From NCBI RefSeq assembly GCF_010548375.1, contig NZ_JAAGLY010000018.1, positions 62,001 through 126,000 on the forward strand: 64,000 nucleotides of DNA, written 5' to 3'. Numbering within the stretch: the first letter of the stretch is position 1; each line of letters begins with the position of its first letter. The translations under genes and the position numbers were made by a program. The notes below the pieces were generated by a model. It had not been told where the DNA came from. It did not search any database and worked only from the letters and a program-made list of their open reading frames with translations. This document shows positions 29,410-38,866 of the stretch, in pieces. This DNA is from Streptomyces sp. SID13726. GTDB taxonomy: Bacteria; Actinomycetota; Actinomycetes; Streptomycetales; Streptomycetaceae.

Positions 29410-30375
29410 ATGATGCGTCCTCGGTCCCCGGACGAGAGTCCCGGCCCGCAGCCGGCCGGCCCTCATCGCGCCGTCGATCCGCGCAAACTCCGTGCGGACG
29501 ACCTGCGTTACCTGCTCGCGGTGGCCCGGACCGGGCGCCTCGTGGCAGCCGCCGACGCACTGGGCGTGGATCACACCACCGTGTCACGCCGTATCACCGC
29601 GTTGGAGAAGAGTGTCGGCCAGCGCCTCATAGAGCGCGGCAGGGACGGATGGACTCTGACGGACACCGGAAGAGCCGTCTCGGAGAACGCCCGCGCGATC
29701 GAAGAAGCCCTCAACCGCGTCGCCGACACCGTGGCCGGACAGGACTCACCGTCCCTGCACGGCACGGTACGCGTCACCGCGCCCGACGGCTTCGGCACCG
29801 CCTTCGTCACGCCGGCCCTGGTGCAGGTGCGCCGCCGGCACCCCCAGCTCCAGGTCGAACTCATCACCGCGACACGGCAGCTCGCCCTGCGCCCGACCGG
29901 ATTCGATCTCGCTCTCGTCATCGGCGTTCCCTCCAGCAGCCGCCTGGTGACCGAACACCTCACCGAATACACGCTGGGGCTCTATGCCTGTGACGACTAC
30001 CTCGCCCGGCACGGCCGGCCGCGGACGGTGGCCGAGCTTCGGGATCACGCCCTCGTCTTCTACATCGAGTCGATGCTGCAGGTCGGCGATCTCGACATCG
30101 AACGCCACCTGCCCGGAGCGGCCCCGGCGTTCTCCTCCACAAACGTCTTCGCCCAACTCGAAGCAACCTGTCAGGGGGCCGGCATCGGTGTTCTGCCGGC
30201 TTTCCTGGCTCAGCGGACACAGCTGCGCCGACTGCTCGCCGACGAGATCGACATCCGGCTTCCCATCACCTTGGCCGTCCGCCGTGAGGCGGTGACGCAC
30301 CCAGCCGTACGCGCCGTGTGGACCGCCCTGCGGCAGGAGGTCGCTGAGCGGAGCGCCGAGCTGATCCCGGGTTGA
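29410..30375 (+). CDS. LysR-family regulator
   Basis: About 321 aa from the ATG at 29410 (ATG ATG, so 29413 is equally possible). The HTH is DLRYLLAVARTGRLVAAADALGVDHTTVSRRITALEKSVGQRLIER, and the effector domain follows with GTVRVTAPDGFGTAFV and FDLALVIG. This composition resembles the branch that controls aldehyde and semialdehyde catabolism. It is divergent from the Fe-alcohol dehydrogenase/mmsA operon across 133 bp, the usual arrangement for a LysR activator and its target. An A/T-rich half-symmetric stretch around 29392-29410 could hold its box. Confidence 0.88.
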   Translation: MMRPRSPDESPGPQPAGPHRAVDPRKLRADDLRYLLAVARTGRLVAAADALGVDHTTVSRRITALEKSVGQRLIERGRDGWTLTDTGRAVSENARAIEEALNRVADTVAGQDSPSLHGTVRVTAPDGFGTAFVTPALVQVRRRHPQLQVELITATRQLALRPTGFDLALVIGVPSSSRLVTEHLTEYTLGLYACDDYLARHGRPRTVAELRDHALVFYIESMLQVGDLDIERHLPGAAPAFSSTNVFAQLEATCQGAGIGVLPAFLAQRTQLRRLLADEIDIRLPITLAVRREAVTHPAVRAVWTALRQEVAERSAELIPG

Positions 30376-30527
30376 AGGCCATGGAATGCCCGGTGGCGTG
30401 AGCGCACACCGTCAGCTGAGGCACACGTAGTCGGATGGTTCTCGCGGCGGCATCTGCGAGACGCACGTCCTGGAGCGCACCGCGGTACACCACCGTCAGG
30501 AACGCGGCCGTGTACCGCTCACCCGTC

Positions 30528-31037
30528 TCACTCGACTGGCTTCGTACGAAATCCAGGGCCAGGGAGGCGGTCCAGCTCCTCCACAGGCACAGCGTGACCT
30601 TCCTCGCAGCGCAGCTGGACGTCGACGCGCGCGCCGCACGCGTGATGACGCATCAGCACCGGTGGCCCGTCCGGGGCAGAGCAGTATTGATCGCCCCACT
30701 GCATGAGCCCCATCACGGCCGGCACCAGATCCATGCCCTTGGGAGTGATCACGTACATCGGCCGACTCCGCGAGCCGGGCTCCTTGTACATCTCAGTGGC
30801 CAGGATCCCTTCCTCGACCAGCATCCGCAGCCGCGCCGCGAGCAGGTTGCGAGGGCATCCGAGGATGCGTTCGAAGTCACTGAACCGGGACGAACCGTAC
30901 CAGATCTCCCGAAGGATCAGGATCGTCCACTTCTCCCCAACAATCTCCAGAGTCCGCGCGATCGTGCAGTTCGACATATCCCGCTCGAGACCAGGGGCCA
31001 AGTTGGCATCCGCACGAGCTTCATTCCACACATCCAT
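30528..31037 (-). CDS. HxlR-family winged-helix regulator
   Basis: A 169-aa HxlR protein. NCTIARTLEIVGEKWTILILRE opens the domain with the conserved cysteine (about residue 23), then SSRFSDFERILGCPRNLLAARLRMLVEEGIL is the recognition helix region and YVITPKGMDLVPAVMGLMQWGDQY closes it. A C-terminal tail with HHACGARVDVQLRCEEGH looks like a small cysteine-containing appendage. The ATG at 31037 has no good ribosome site and may be leaderless. The bipartite palindrome at 31059-31080 sits directly in front, between it and the divergent esterase gene. Confidence 0.88.
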   Translation of the reverse strand: MDVWNEARADANLAPGLERDMSNCTIARTLEIVGEKWTILILREIWYGSSRFSDFERILGCPRNLLAARLRMLVEEGILATEMYKEPGSRSRPMYVITPKGMDLVPAVMGLMQWGDQYCSAPDGPPVLMRHHACGARVDVQLRCEEGHAVPVEELDRLPGPGFRTKPVE

Positions 31038-31058
31038 AGGAGCGATACTAACCGAAGT

Positions 31059-31080
31059 TGAGTTTACTTTCCGATACTCA
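31059..31080 (+). promoter_or_regulatory. Bipartite TGAGTTTAC-N7-TACTCA site, copy 2 (HxlR promoter)
   Basis: The ends TGAGT and ACTCA form inverted arms. It lies 22 bp upstream of the HxlR start and 80 bp upstream of the esterase start. Near-identical copies occur at 25562 and 46408. Position suggests autoregulation by the HxlR protein. Confidence 0.75.
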
Positions 31081-31159
31081 GGGGGTAGCGTCACCGGCAC
31101 ATCGATCCGGCTGCCGCACGAACACCCGTCACGGCACCCATCTGAGAAGGAGCGCCACC

Positions 31160-32071
31160 ATGGGCGTCAGCAAAGAAGCACACGAGTTCGCGGAGTTCCT
31201 CGCCAGCGTGAGTGCGAAGTCGTCGACACCGGGCCTCGACCTCGCCGTCATCCGAGACATCGTCGACTCGAACCACAAGGCGTCGACCGAGCCGGAAGGC
31301 GTCACCTACGCCGAGGTCGACGCGGACGGCGTACCCGCCCTCTGGGCCATCCCCGAGGGCGCCGCCCCCGACAAGGCGCTGCTCCACTTCCACTTCGGCG
31401 GATCGGTCACCGCCTCGATGCACTCCGACCGCAAGGCCGCCGGCCACATCGCGAAGGCCGCCGGCGTCCGCTCACTCGTGGTGGACTTCCGCCTGGCGCC
31501 GGAGCACCCCTACCCGGCGCAGCTCGACGACGTCGAGACGGCCTACCGGTGGCTGCTCTCCCAGGGCTACGAGCCCCACAACATCGGCAGCACCGGCCAC
31601 TCCATCGGCGGCACGCTCGCGATCCTGCTCCCGCTGCGTCTGCTGGCCAAGGGCGAGCCCACCCCCGGTGCGATCGTCAGCGTCTCGCCCTGGACCGACC
31701 TCACCCTCCAGAACCCCGCAGTGGACGAAAACGAGACGAACGACAAGATGCTCAGCCGCACCACCCTCGAACTCTTCCGCGGAGCCTGGGTGCAGGACCC
31801 CGCCATCGACCCCGCCGACCCCCGGGTCAGCATCGCCAACGCCGACCTGACCGGCCTGCCTCCCACGCTCGTCTACTACGGCGAGTACGAGACCCTTGCC
31901 GACGACGGTGCCGAACTCGGGCGCCGGCTCGCCGACTTCAAGGTCACCTCCGAGACCCACGGGGTTCCCGAGGGCCAGCACTCGTTCGTCCTGGGCGCAG
32001 GCCGCGTGCCCGAGGTGAACGAGGCGATCGGGCGGATGGGGCAGTGGCTCCGCACGCACCTCGGCGCCTGA
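31160..32071 (+). CDS. HSL-type alpha/beta hydrolase (esterase or epsilon-lactone hydrolase)
   Basis: A 303-aa hydrolase-fold-3 protein. The oxyanion segment is HFHFGGSVTAS (the family's HGGG with a substituted lead), VDFRLAPEHPYPAQLDD is the strong HSL signature, the nucleophile is GHSIGG near residue 150, and late Glu and His are in YGEYETLADD and GQHSFVLG. Relatives include monoterpene epsilon-lactone hydrolases and short-chain esterases. The ATG at 31160 follows GAGAAGGAG. Divergence from the HxlR gene with the shared operator between them makes it the probable target gene. Confidence 0.87.
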   Translation: MGVSKEAHEFAEFLASVSAKSSTPGLDLAVIRDIVDSNHKASTEPEGVTYAEVDADGVPALWAIPEGAAPDKALLHFHFGGSVTASMHSDRKAAGHIAKAAGVRSLVVDFRLAPEHPYPAQLDDVETAYRWLLSQGYEPHNIGSTGHSIGGTLAILLPLRLLAKGEPTPGAIVSVSPWTDLTLQNPAVDENETNDKMLSRTTLELFRGAWVQDPAIDPADPRVSIANADLTGLPPTLVYYGEYETLADDGAELGRRLADFKVTSETHGVPEGQHSFVLGAGRVPEVNEAIGRMGQWLRTHLGA

Positions 32072-32250
32072 CCAGGACCTGAGGGCGGGGCCTGCCGACA
32101 GGGCTCGCTGACACCTCCGCGATGCCGGTGACCGGGAATCCGGTCTCCGGCATCCTGCTCGGCCATTCCGGCCAACCTGAGTATGCGTTTGGACAGCATG
32201 CTGCACGCCGCCCCCTCCCCCGGTCCCTGGATGCCACAAAGGAGTGCGCA

Positions 32251-34140
32251 ATGGGAATGTACGAGGACGTCTTCCGCGCCAGTACGGAAGACCCGGAGAG
32301 CTTCTGGCTGACGGCGGCGGAAGGCATCGACTGGGATGTCGCTCCGCAACGCGCCCTGGACGCCTCCGGCGCACCCTTCTACCGCTGGTTTCCCGACGGG
32401 CGGCTGAACGTCTGCTTCAACGCGCTCGACCGGCACGTCGAAGCGGGGCGCGGCGATCAACCCGCGCTCATCTACGACTCCCCGGTGACCGGCACCCGGC
32501 GCACCTACACCTACGCCCAGCTGAGGGACGAGGTCGCTGCCTTCGCCGGAGGGCTGACGCAACTGGGCGTGGAACAGGGCGACCGGGTGGTGATCTACAT
32601 GCCGATGGTCCCCGAGGCCGCCATCGCGATGCTGGCCTGTGCGCGGATCGGCGCGGTCCACTCAGTGGTCTTCGGCGGGTTCGCCCCGCACGAACTCGCG
32701 GTCCGAATCGACGACGCCGCTCCCAAGGTGGTGGTCTCCGCCTCCTGCGGCATCGAGGGCAAGCGGGTCATCGCGTACAAGCCGCTGCTCGACCGGGCCA
32801 TCGAACTCGCGGTCCACAAGCCTGAGAAGAACGTGATCCTGCAACGCCCACAGGAGCGGGCTGAGTTGGGGCCCGACGATGTCGACTGGGCCGATCTGGT
32901 CGCCACCGCACCGTCGGCCGACTGCGTTCCCGTTCCCGCGAACGACCCCTTGTACGTCCTCTACACGTCCGGAACGACCGGAAAACCCAAGGGAGTCGTG
33001 CGTGACTGCGGCGGCTACGCGGTAGCCCTGCACTGGTCGATGGGTGCCGTCTACGACGTGGGCCCGGGCGAGACGATGTTCACCGGCTCCGACGTCGGCT
33101 GGGTCGTCGGCCACTCGTACATCGTCTACGGCCCGCTCCTGGCCGGCGCCACGACGGTCCTGTACGAAGGCAAGCCGGTCGGCACCCCGGACGCGGGCCA
33201 GTTCTGGCGGGTGGCCGCCGAGCACCGGGCCAAGACCATGTTCACCGCGCCCACCGCCTTCCGGGCCATCCGCAAGGAGGACCCGAAGGGAGCGCTCACC
33301 GCCGACTACGACCTGACCGGCCTGCGCTACCTCTTCCTCGCCGGCGAGCGCCTCGACCCCGAGACGTACCACTGGGCGAGCACCCTTCTGGACATCCCGG
33401 TGATCGACCACTGGTGGCAGACCGAGACCGGCTGGCCCATCGTCGCCAACCCCATGGGCATCGAAGCCGCACCCGTCAAACCCGGCTCCCCGACCCGCCC
33501 GCTCCCAGGCTGGGACGTGCGCGTCCTCGACCGGTCAGGCGATCCGGTGTCCGCAGGCGTCGACGGCGCCATCGTCGTGAAGCTGCCCCTGCCGCCCGGC
33601 GCGCTGCCCACCCTCTGGAACGACGACGACCGCTACATCGCCTCCTACCTCTCCGCCTTCGACGGCTACTACCTCACCGGCGACAGCGGACACGTCGACG
33701 ACGACGGCTACGTCTTCGTCATGGGACGCACCGACGACGTCATCAACGTCGCCGGGCACCGGCTGTCCACCGGCAGCATGGAGGAAGCTCTGGCGGCTCA
33801 TCCCGATGTCGCGGAATGCGCCGTCATCGGGGTCTCCGACGCCCTGAAAGGGCAAGTACCGCGCGGTTTCGTCGTCCTCAAGGCCGGCATCAGCCGCGAG
33901 GCGACCGAGGTCGAGGCCGAACTCGTCCAACTCGTACGCGACCGCATCGGAGCCGTCGCCTCACTCAAGAGCGTCGCGGTCGTTGCCGCCCTGCCCAAGA
34001 CCCGCTCGGGAAAGATCCTGCGCAAGACGATGCGCGGCATCGCCGACGGCCACGACGAACCCATCCCCTCCACCGTGGACGACGCGAGCGTCATCGAGGC
34101 TCTTCGCCCTGTGCTTCGACGCGAAGATCTCACCCCATGA
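32251..34140 (+). CDS. Propionyl/acetyl-CoA synthetase-like acyl-CoA ligase
   Basis: A 629-aa AMP-forming ligase of the ACS/PrpE group: YTSGTTGKPKGVVRD (P-loop, about residue 235), GSDVGWVVGHSYIVYGPLL, DHWWQTETGWPI (about 390), and the C-terminal GRTDDVINVAGHRLSTGSMEE and RSGKILRKTMR with the acetylatable lysine. The SDVGWVVGHSYIVYGPL form is usual for propionyl-CoA synthetases. It activates a short acid to acyl-CoA with ATP. The ATG at 32251 has AAAGGAG well placed. It follows the esterase by 179 bp in the same direction, so the released acid could be its substrate (inference). Confidence 0.9.
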   Translation: MGMYEDVFRASTEDPESFWLTAAEGIDWDVAPQRALDASGAPFYRWFPDGRLNVCFNALDRHVEAGRGDQPALIYDSPVTGTRRTYTYAQLRDEVAAFAGGLTQLGVEQGDRVVIYMPMVPEAAIAMLACARIGAVHSVVFGGFAPHELAVRIDDAAPKVVVSASCGIEGKRVIAYKPLLDRAIELAVHKPEKNVILQRPQERAELGPDDVDWADLVATAPSADCVPVPANDPLYVLYTSGTTGKPKGVVRDCGGYAVALHWSMGAVYDVGPGETMFTGSDVGWVVGHSYIVYGPLLAGATTVLYEGKPVGTPDAGQFWRVAAEHRAKTMFTAPTAFRAIRKEDPKGALTADYDLTGLRYLFLAGERLDPETYHWASTLLDIPVIDHWWQTETGWPIVANPMGIEAAPVKPGSPTRPLPGWDVRVLDRSGDPVSAGVDGAIVVKLPLPPGALPTLWNDDDRYIASYLSAFDGYYLTGDSGHVDDDGYVFVMGRTDDVINVAGHRLSTGSMEEALAAHPDVAECAVIGVSDALKGQVPRGFVVLKAGISREATEVEAELVQLVRDRIGAVASLKSVAVVAALPKTRSGKILRKTMRGIADGHDEPIPSTVDDASVIEALRPVLRREDLTP

Positions 34141-34528
34141 CCGTCGGCTGACGGCCGCCTGGTCGCCGGTGGTGCAGCGGTGCCGGTGCACCACCGGGCC
34201 CCGGGGCCGGCCAGACCCTGGACGGCAGGTTCGGTTCAGGGACGTCGCCGCCGCGACAAGCAGGCGGAGTCGGCTCCGTCCGTTGATCACCACCATGATC
34301 CACTGACGGGACCCGACATGCCGCTTCACCGCGAACGTCCTGTGCCGTCGACCAACAGATCCGGCGCATCACGGTCTCCCTGCCCAACACGGATCGTGCT
34401 TGCCTTCACCGCTCAAGGAAATTAGATTACGATCACAATTCTAATGAGTTGCCGTCCCGGCCGCCCACGCCCACACGATGCCCGACCCATCCATGGCTGT
34501 CAGCCACCCAGATCCTGAGGAAACACCC
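34141..34528. other. 388-bp intergenic region with operator site 4
   Basis: No gene is visible. The only structured element is the palindromic site at 34426-34439, which is embedded in a larger imperfect repeat, TTAGATT to AATTCTAA. Confidence 0.5.
34426..34439 (+). promoter_or_regulatory. Recurrent palindromic operator, site 4
   Basis: ATTACGATCACAAT, 89 bp before the first ene-reductase gene. The outer flanks extend the symmetry as TTAG and CTAA. Confidence 0.65.
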
Positions 34529-35596
34529 ATGCTCAACGCCCTGTGGAACCCGACCGTCGCCGGCGAGATCCCCCTGCCGCACCGCCTGGCCATGGCCCCC
34601 CTGACCCGGAGCCGGTCCACCCCGGACGGCGTGCCGACCGAGCTGAACGCCGAGTACTACGCCCAGCGCGCCTCGCACGCCCTCATCATCACCGAAGGCA
34701 CCCAGCCCTCCGACGACGGCCAGGGCTACCCCGTGACCCCGGGCATCTACACGGTTGAGCACATCGACGGCTGGCGCAAGGTCACCGACGCCGTACACAA
34801 GGCCGACGGACGCATCGTCATCCAGCTCATGCACGCCGGACGCATCTCCCACCCGGACAACACCCCCCACCACCGGCAGCCGGTGGCTCCCTCGGCCATC
34901 AAGCCGCAGGGCCTCACGTTCACGCCCTCCGGGCCCCAGGAGATGCCCGTGCCGCGCGAGCTTTCCACCGAGGAGGTCGCCGAGACGGTCGACGACTTCC
35001 GCAGTGCCGCCGCGGCCGCCATCGCGGCCGGCGCCGACGGCGTCGAGATCCACGGGGCCAACGGCTACCTGGTCAACCAGTTCCTCTTCCCCAGCGCCAA
35101 CCAGCGCACCGACCAGTACGGCGGCTCCCTCGACAACCGCATCCGCTTCGCGGTGGAGGTCGCCACCGCCGTGGCCGACGAGATCGGCCCCGGCCGCACC
35201 GGCCTCCGGATCTCTCCCGGCAACCCGTTCAAGCTCAACGACCTCGTGGAGGACGACCCGCACGAGCTCTACCCGCACCTGCTGCGCGCCCTCGCGCCCC
35301 TCAACCTCGCCTACCTGCACATCGGCCACGACGGCGACGACGAACTCCTGTACACCCTCCGGAAGCTGTGGCCGACCACGCTGCTCCTCAACCGGGCCGG
35401 CACGGACATAGCCACCCGTGCCAAGGACATCGAGGACGGCCTGGCCGACGTCATCACCGTGGGCTCGATGGCACTCGCCAACCCCGACCTGGTCGAGCGC
35501 GTACGCGCCGACGCCCCGTTGAACACCCCCGACCCCGCCACCTTCTACGGCGGCGGCGCCGCGGGCTACACCGACTACCCCACCCACACCGCCTGA
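34529..35596 (+). CDS. Old Yellow Enzyme-family ene-reductase, copy 1
   Basis: A 355-aa FMN protein. [15 protein letters not shown] (phosphate/flavin edge) opens the barrel, [15 protein letters not shown] follows, [13 protein letters not shown] is near residue 100, and EIHGANGYLVNQFL then [17 protein letters not shown] near residues 180-210 are classic OYE motifs. The enzyme would reduce electron-poor alkenes or nitro compounds with NAD(P)H. The ATG at 34529 follows CTGAGGA. A very close paralog lies at 57922; both have an operator upstream and a near-identical terminator downstream. Confidence 0.93.
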   Translation: MLNALWNPTVAGEIPLPHRLAMAPLTRSRSTPDGVPTELNAEYYAQRASHALIITEGTQPSDDGQGYPVTPGIYTVEHIDGWRKVTDAVHKADGRIVIQLMHAGRISHPDNTPHHRQPVAPSAIKPQGLTFTPSGPQEMPVPRELSTEEVAETVDDFRSAAAAAIAAGADGVEIHGANGYLVNQFLFPSANQRTDQYGGSLDNRIRFAVEVATAVADEIGPGRTGLRISPGNPFKLNDLVEDDPHELYPHLLRALAPLNLAYLHIGHDGDDELLYTLRKLWPTTLLLNRAGTDIATRAKDIEDGLADVITVGSMALANPDLVERVRADAPLNTPDPATFYGGGAAGYTDYPTHTA

Positions 35597-35997
35597 GGAG
35601 AGCGTCAGGTGCCCGAGGAATCACCTCCCTCGGGCACCTCGACGTGCCTTCGGCGCAGGTGGCCCCGAGAAGTCACGGGGCCGCCGCTGTCCTCGACCTG
35701 GACATCAGAAGGCAGGCATCCAGGACAGGCATCCTTCCTGCCCGCCTCGTCGACTGCGCCGGGTCCGCGTACCGACAGTCACGGGAGTAACGAGCACGGA
35801 TCACCGCGAATCTGGACCCCGGCGGAACCACGGCGGCTACCCGCAGGCCCGTGGCCCGCTCGAAAGCTCACATCGGCAGCGGCACGCCGGCGGTGAAACG
35901 CGAAGTCCCGCCACTCGGCCCCCGAACGGGGAATTGCCGCACCGAATGTGGACGCGGACGAACCATCCATCCCCATGGCGGAAGACGAGGCATCGGC
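35597..35997. other. 401-bp intergenic stretch beginning with a terminator
   Basis: After the hairpin at 35607-35639 there is no recognisable coding sequence or operator before the SDR gene. Confidence 0.45.
35607..35639 (+). terminator. Hairpin terminator after ene-reductase copy 1
   Basis: AGGTGCCCGAGG (35607-35618) pairs perfectly with CCTCGGGCACCT (35628-35639), a 12-bp stem with a 9-base loop, starting 10 bp past the stop. There is no T-run, as is common in actinobacteria. The same hairpin with a 14-bp stem follows copy 2. Confidence 0.8.
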
Positions 35998-36843
35998 ATG
36001 ACTGCATACGAACTCGCCGGCAAGGTCGTACTCATCACCGGTGGCACCGGCGGGCTCGGGAGCGCGACGACCCGGGCTCTTCTTTCCCGCGGCGCGCGCG
36101 TCGGCATCGTGGATCTGCATCCGCACACGCCGGAGCTCGCAGAACGCATCTCACCGTCCGGCGTCGTCGGTTTCACTGCGGACGTCTGCGACCGCGACGC
36201 ACTCGACGATGCCGTAGCCCACATCTGTGAGCGGTTCGGGCGGGTCGACGTCGTCATCGCGAACGCCGGCATCATGGGGCGTGGCTCCACCTTTCGCACC
36301 ATGCCCGCACCCGCGATCGAAAAGGTGCTGGCGGTGAACGTCAACGGTGTCATCAACACCGTGAACGCGGCGATGAAGCAGATCGTGGAGAACCAGGGTC
36401 AGGTGGTGCTGATCAGTTCGGTGTTCGCCTTCGCCAACGGCATGGGGGCGATTCCCTACGCGATGAGCAAGGCCGCGGTCGAGCAGCTCGGACGCGGGCT
36501 CCGAGTGGAACTCGCCCAGCACGGTGCCTCCGCCACCACTGCCTACTTCGCACTGATTCAGACGGACATGATCAGAAACGGGGTCGACGAGGACCCCACG
36601 ATCGCCAAGCTCCTGTCCAGCACAGCGCCGCGACCACTGCTCAAGCGCCTCAAGCCGGACGAAGCCGCCCAGGCCATCGCGCGTGCCATCGAGCAGCGTT
36701 CGCCTCGGGTGATCCGCCCGACTCGCTGGACACCGCTGTCCGTGCTGCGAGGAGTGATCAACCCGGTGCTCGACGCGCGTCTGGCACGTGACCTCAAGGT
36801 CCGCGCGCTACTCGGCGAGCTCGAAGGACGTGCCGTCCTGTAG
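35998..36843 (+). CDS. SDR-family oxidoreductase
   Basis: A 281-aa SDR: VVLITGGTGGLGSATTRAL for cofactor, an Asp in GIVDLHPHT after beta-2 pointing to NAD, ANAGIMGRG near residue 93, LISSVFAF and the active site YAMSK near residue 155. The C-terminal extension VLRGVINPVLDARLARDLKV is typical of membrane-associated or steroid-type SDRs rather than of its shorter neighbours. It stands alone between the ene-reductase and a broken HxlR gene. Confidence 0.88.
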   Translation: MTAYELAGKVVLITGGTGGLGSATTRALLSRGARVGIVDLHPHTPELAERISPSGVVGFTADVCDRDALDDAVAHICERFGRVDVVIANAGIMGRGSTFRTMPAPAIEKVLAVNVNGVINTVNAAMKQIVENQGQVVLISSVFAFANGMGAIPYAMSKAAVEQLGRGLRVELAQHGASATTAYFALIQTDMIRNGVDEDPTIAKLLSSTAPRPLLKRLKPDEAAQAIARAIEQRSPRVIRPTRWTPLSVLRGVINPVLDARLARDLKVRALLGELEGRAVL

Positions 36844-36915
36844 CAAAGGGTTCACGGGGCCGGGCCGGAGGGAACGTCCTGGCCCGCGTGTTGGCCTGTC
36901 GGCGTCGTCAGTAAG

Positions 36916-37268
36916 GTGGAGGAGCGGTACGCAGGTACGGTCAGGCCTGTCCACTCGCAAGGGCGATGGACGTCCTTGGCGAGCGCTGGACCGTACTCAT
37001 CCTGCGCGAGCTGTTGCTGGGGCCGAAGCGGTTCACCAAGATCCTCGGCAGCATGGCGTCGATGGGACCGAATCGCCTCGCCGACCGGCTTCGCTCACTG
37101 CATACGATCGGTGCGGTCTCCAGGAGCGAGCCGACGCCGGAGTACTCCCTGACCGACTTCGGCGCAGGGCTGAGAAGCCTGGTCATCGGGCTCGGGCTGT
37201 GGGGCCTGGGGCTGATGAGCGAGGGTGTCGGTCCCTTGACTTCGGAAACGGACATCCGTTGTGCATGA
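36916..37268 (+). pseudogene. HxlR-family regulator, probably frameshifted near its start
   Basis: From ATG 36966 a 100-codon frame reads MDVLGERWTVLILRELLLG, then KRFTKILGSMASMGPNRLADRL, and YSLTDFGAGLRSLVIGLGLW: an HxlR domain. The conserved preceding residues CPLARA are present in the same frame but have no start; the only good start with a ribosome site (GTG 36916, reading MEERYAG) is in another frame, so a one-base indel near 36935 probably separates them. Downstream bits (GRLAVDGDAEAVDHLFAVF at about 37335) look like the lost C-terminal domain. It could still yield a truncated protein from 36966. Confidence 0.55.
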
Positions 37269-37509
37269 CCGTGGCGATCGCCCCCGGTCGGCTGGCCTGC
37301 CTGACTCTTGACTGCGAGGTCGGCGCCGACGAACGGGGCCGGTCGCCTCGCGGTAGACGGCGATGCCGAAGCCGTCGATCACCTCTTCGCGGTCTTCGCC
37401 GAGGCAGCCCGGCGGCTCATCCCCAATGGCCGGTCTGACCAAGCACCGGCGAGACAGCTGATACCGCTCGCGGCGATCCTGAGATCGCCGCGTGAACCCC
37501 CGGTGACCT

Positions 37510-38754
37510 TCAGGCCCCGCGTTTGCGGCGGAAGGACGTCCTGCCGTTGCGCCGCACCATCGAGATAGTGGTGGCCAGACGTCCGCGGCGCAGGTCGGGT
37601 TCGAGGCCGGCACCCAGTCGGTGCAGCTGATCGGCGTGCCAGCTGAGGTCGAGTACGCCGTCGAGTGCCTTGAGGTCGGCGACCTTGCCCAGTACGCGAC
37701 GCATCCCGTAGCGCAGCTGGTGTGCGACGACCGCTTCGGCGCGCCCCGTGAGGATCACGTCCGCGGCATCGGGCGTCGTGGCAGTGGGCCGCCCGATACC
37801 GACGACGTCGCACTCCTTCTCGGTGACGGCCTCCGCCATCGCGTCACGGGAGCGGAAGCCGCCCGTGACCGCCAGCGGGATGTCACCCACTAGGGCGCGC
37901 ACTGTGCGGGCGTAATCCAGGAAGTAGGCCTCGCGGGCACGCGTCGACACCGCTGAGGCGCCTGTCATCGCGGGCGACTCGTAGTTGCCGCCACTGACCT
38001 CGATCAGGTCAAGCCCTTCCTGCGCCAAGGCCGCGACCACTTGGCGGGACTCCGTCTCCGTGAAGCCTCCTCGCTGGAAGTCAGCCGAATTGAGCTTGAC
38101 CGCGACAGCGAAGATCGGCGACACCCGTGACCGTATGCGGCGCACGACCTCGAGGACGAAGCGCATCCGCCGCTCCGCATCACCGCCCCAGTCGTCGTCA
38201 CGCTGGTTCGACAGCGGGGACAGGAACTGGTTGACCAGGTAGCCGTGAGCCCCGTGGACCTGCACTCCGGCGAAGCCCGCCGCTTCACACACCTCGGCCG
38301 CGGTCGCGAACCGCTCGATGATGTCCTCGATCTGCGCGGACGTCAGCTCACGGGGCTTGGTGGCGCCGGGAAGTGAGAGCGGGATCGGGCTGGGTGCGAC
38401 CGGGGTGTGCCCGAGTGCGAGCAGGTTGGCCTGGCGGCCAGGGTGGTTGAGTTGCACCCAGGTCGGAATGCCGGCGTCCTTGGTCGTCGCGGCCCATCGG
38501 GTGAGCGCGGGGAGGTCGCGGTCGTCCTCGATGACGACGTTGCCCGGCTCGCCGAGCTGGTTGCGGTCGACCATGACGTTGCCGGTGATGATCAGGCCGT
38601 AGCCGCCCTTGCTCCAGGTCCGGTAGAGCTGTTCGAGGCGACGGTCCGGGGCGTTGTGCTGGTCGGCGAGTCCTTCGCTCAACGCGGACTTCATGATCCG
38701 ATTCGGCAGAACCTGGCCGTTGGGCAGGGTCAGGTGGTTGTGAAGAGACGTCAC
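37510..38754 (-). CDS. NADH:flavin oxidoreductase (OYE-like, 2,4-dienoyl-CoA reductase branch)
   Basis: A 414-aa FMN barrel protein: LPNGQVLPNRIMKSALSEGL at the start, IITGNVMVDRN, WVQLNHPGRQ near residue 100, VQVHGAHGYLVNQFLSPLSN near residue 175, and TGGFRSRDAMAEAV for FMN phosphate. It lacks the Fe-S and FAD domains of full dienoyl-CoA reductases. It starts at GTG 38754 with GAAGGAAAT upstream. It is distinct from the two classical OYE copies. The amidase gene ends 112 bp upstream of it on the same strand, so they may be co-transcribed. Confidence 0.9.
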   Translation of the reverse strand: MTSLHNHLTLPNGQVLPNRIMKSALSEGLADQHNAPDRRLEQLYRTWSKGGYGLIITGNVMVDRNQLGEPGNVVIEDDRDLPALTRWAATTKDAGIPTWVQLNHPGRQANLLALGHTPVAPSPIPLSLPGATKPRELTSAQIEDIIERFATAAEVCEAAGFAGVQVHGAHGYLVNQFLSPLSNQRDDDWGGDAERRMRFVLEVVRRIRSRVSPIFAVAVKLNSADFQRGGFTETESRQVVAALAQEGLDLIEVSGGNYESPAMTGASAVSTRAREAYFLDYARTVRALVGDIPLAVTGGFRSRDAMAEAVTEKECDVVGIGRPTATTPDAADVILTGRAEAVVAHQLRYGMRRVLGKVADLKALDGVLDLSWHADQLHRLGAGLEPDLRRGRLATTISMVRRNGRTSFRRKRGA

Positions 38755-38866
38755 GGGGGGAGATTTCCTTCAGTCGGGACGGGTTCGACGGCACAGGCGC
38801 GTGCGGGCGTTTTCGAGCAGAGCGGCATCGGCCGGATCGTTTGGCGGCCGAATGGGCCGAGCGCCG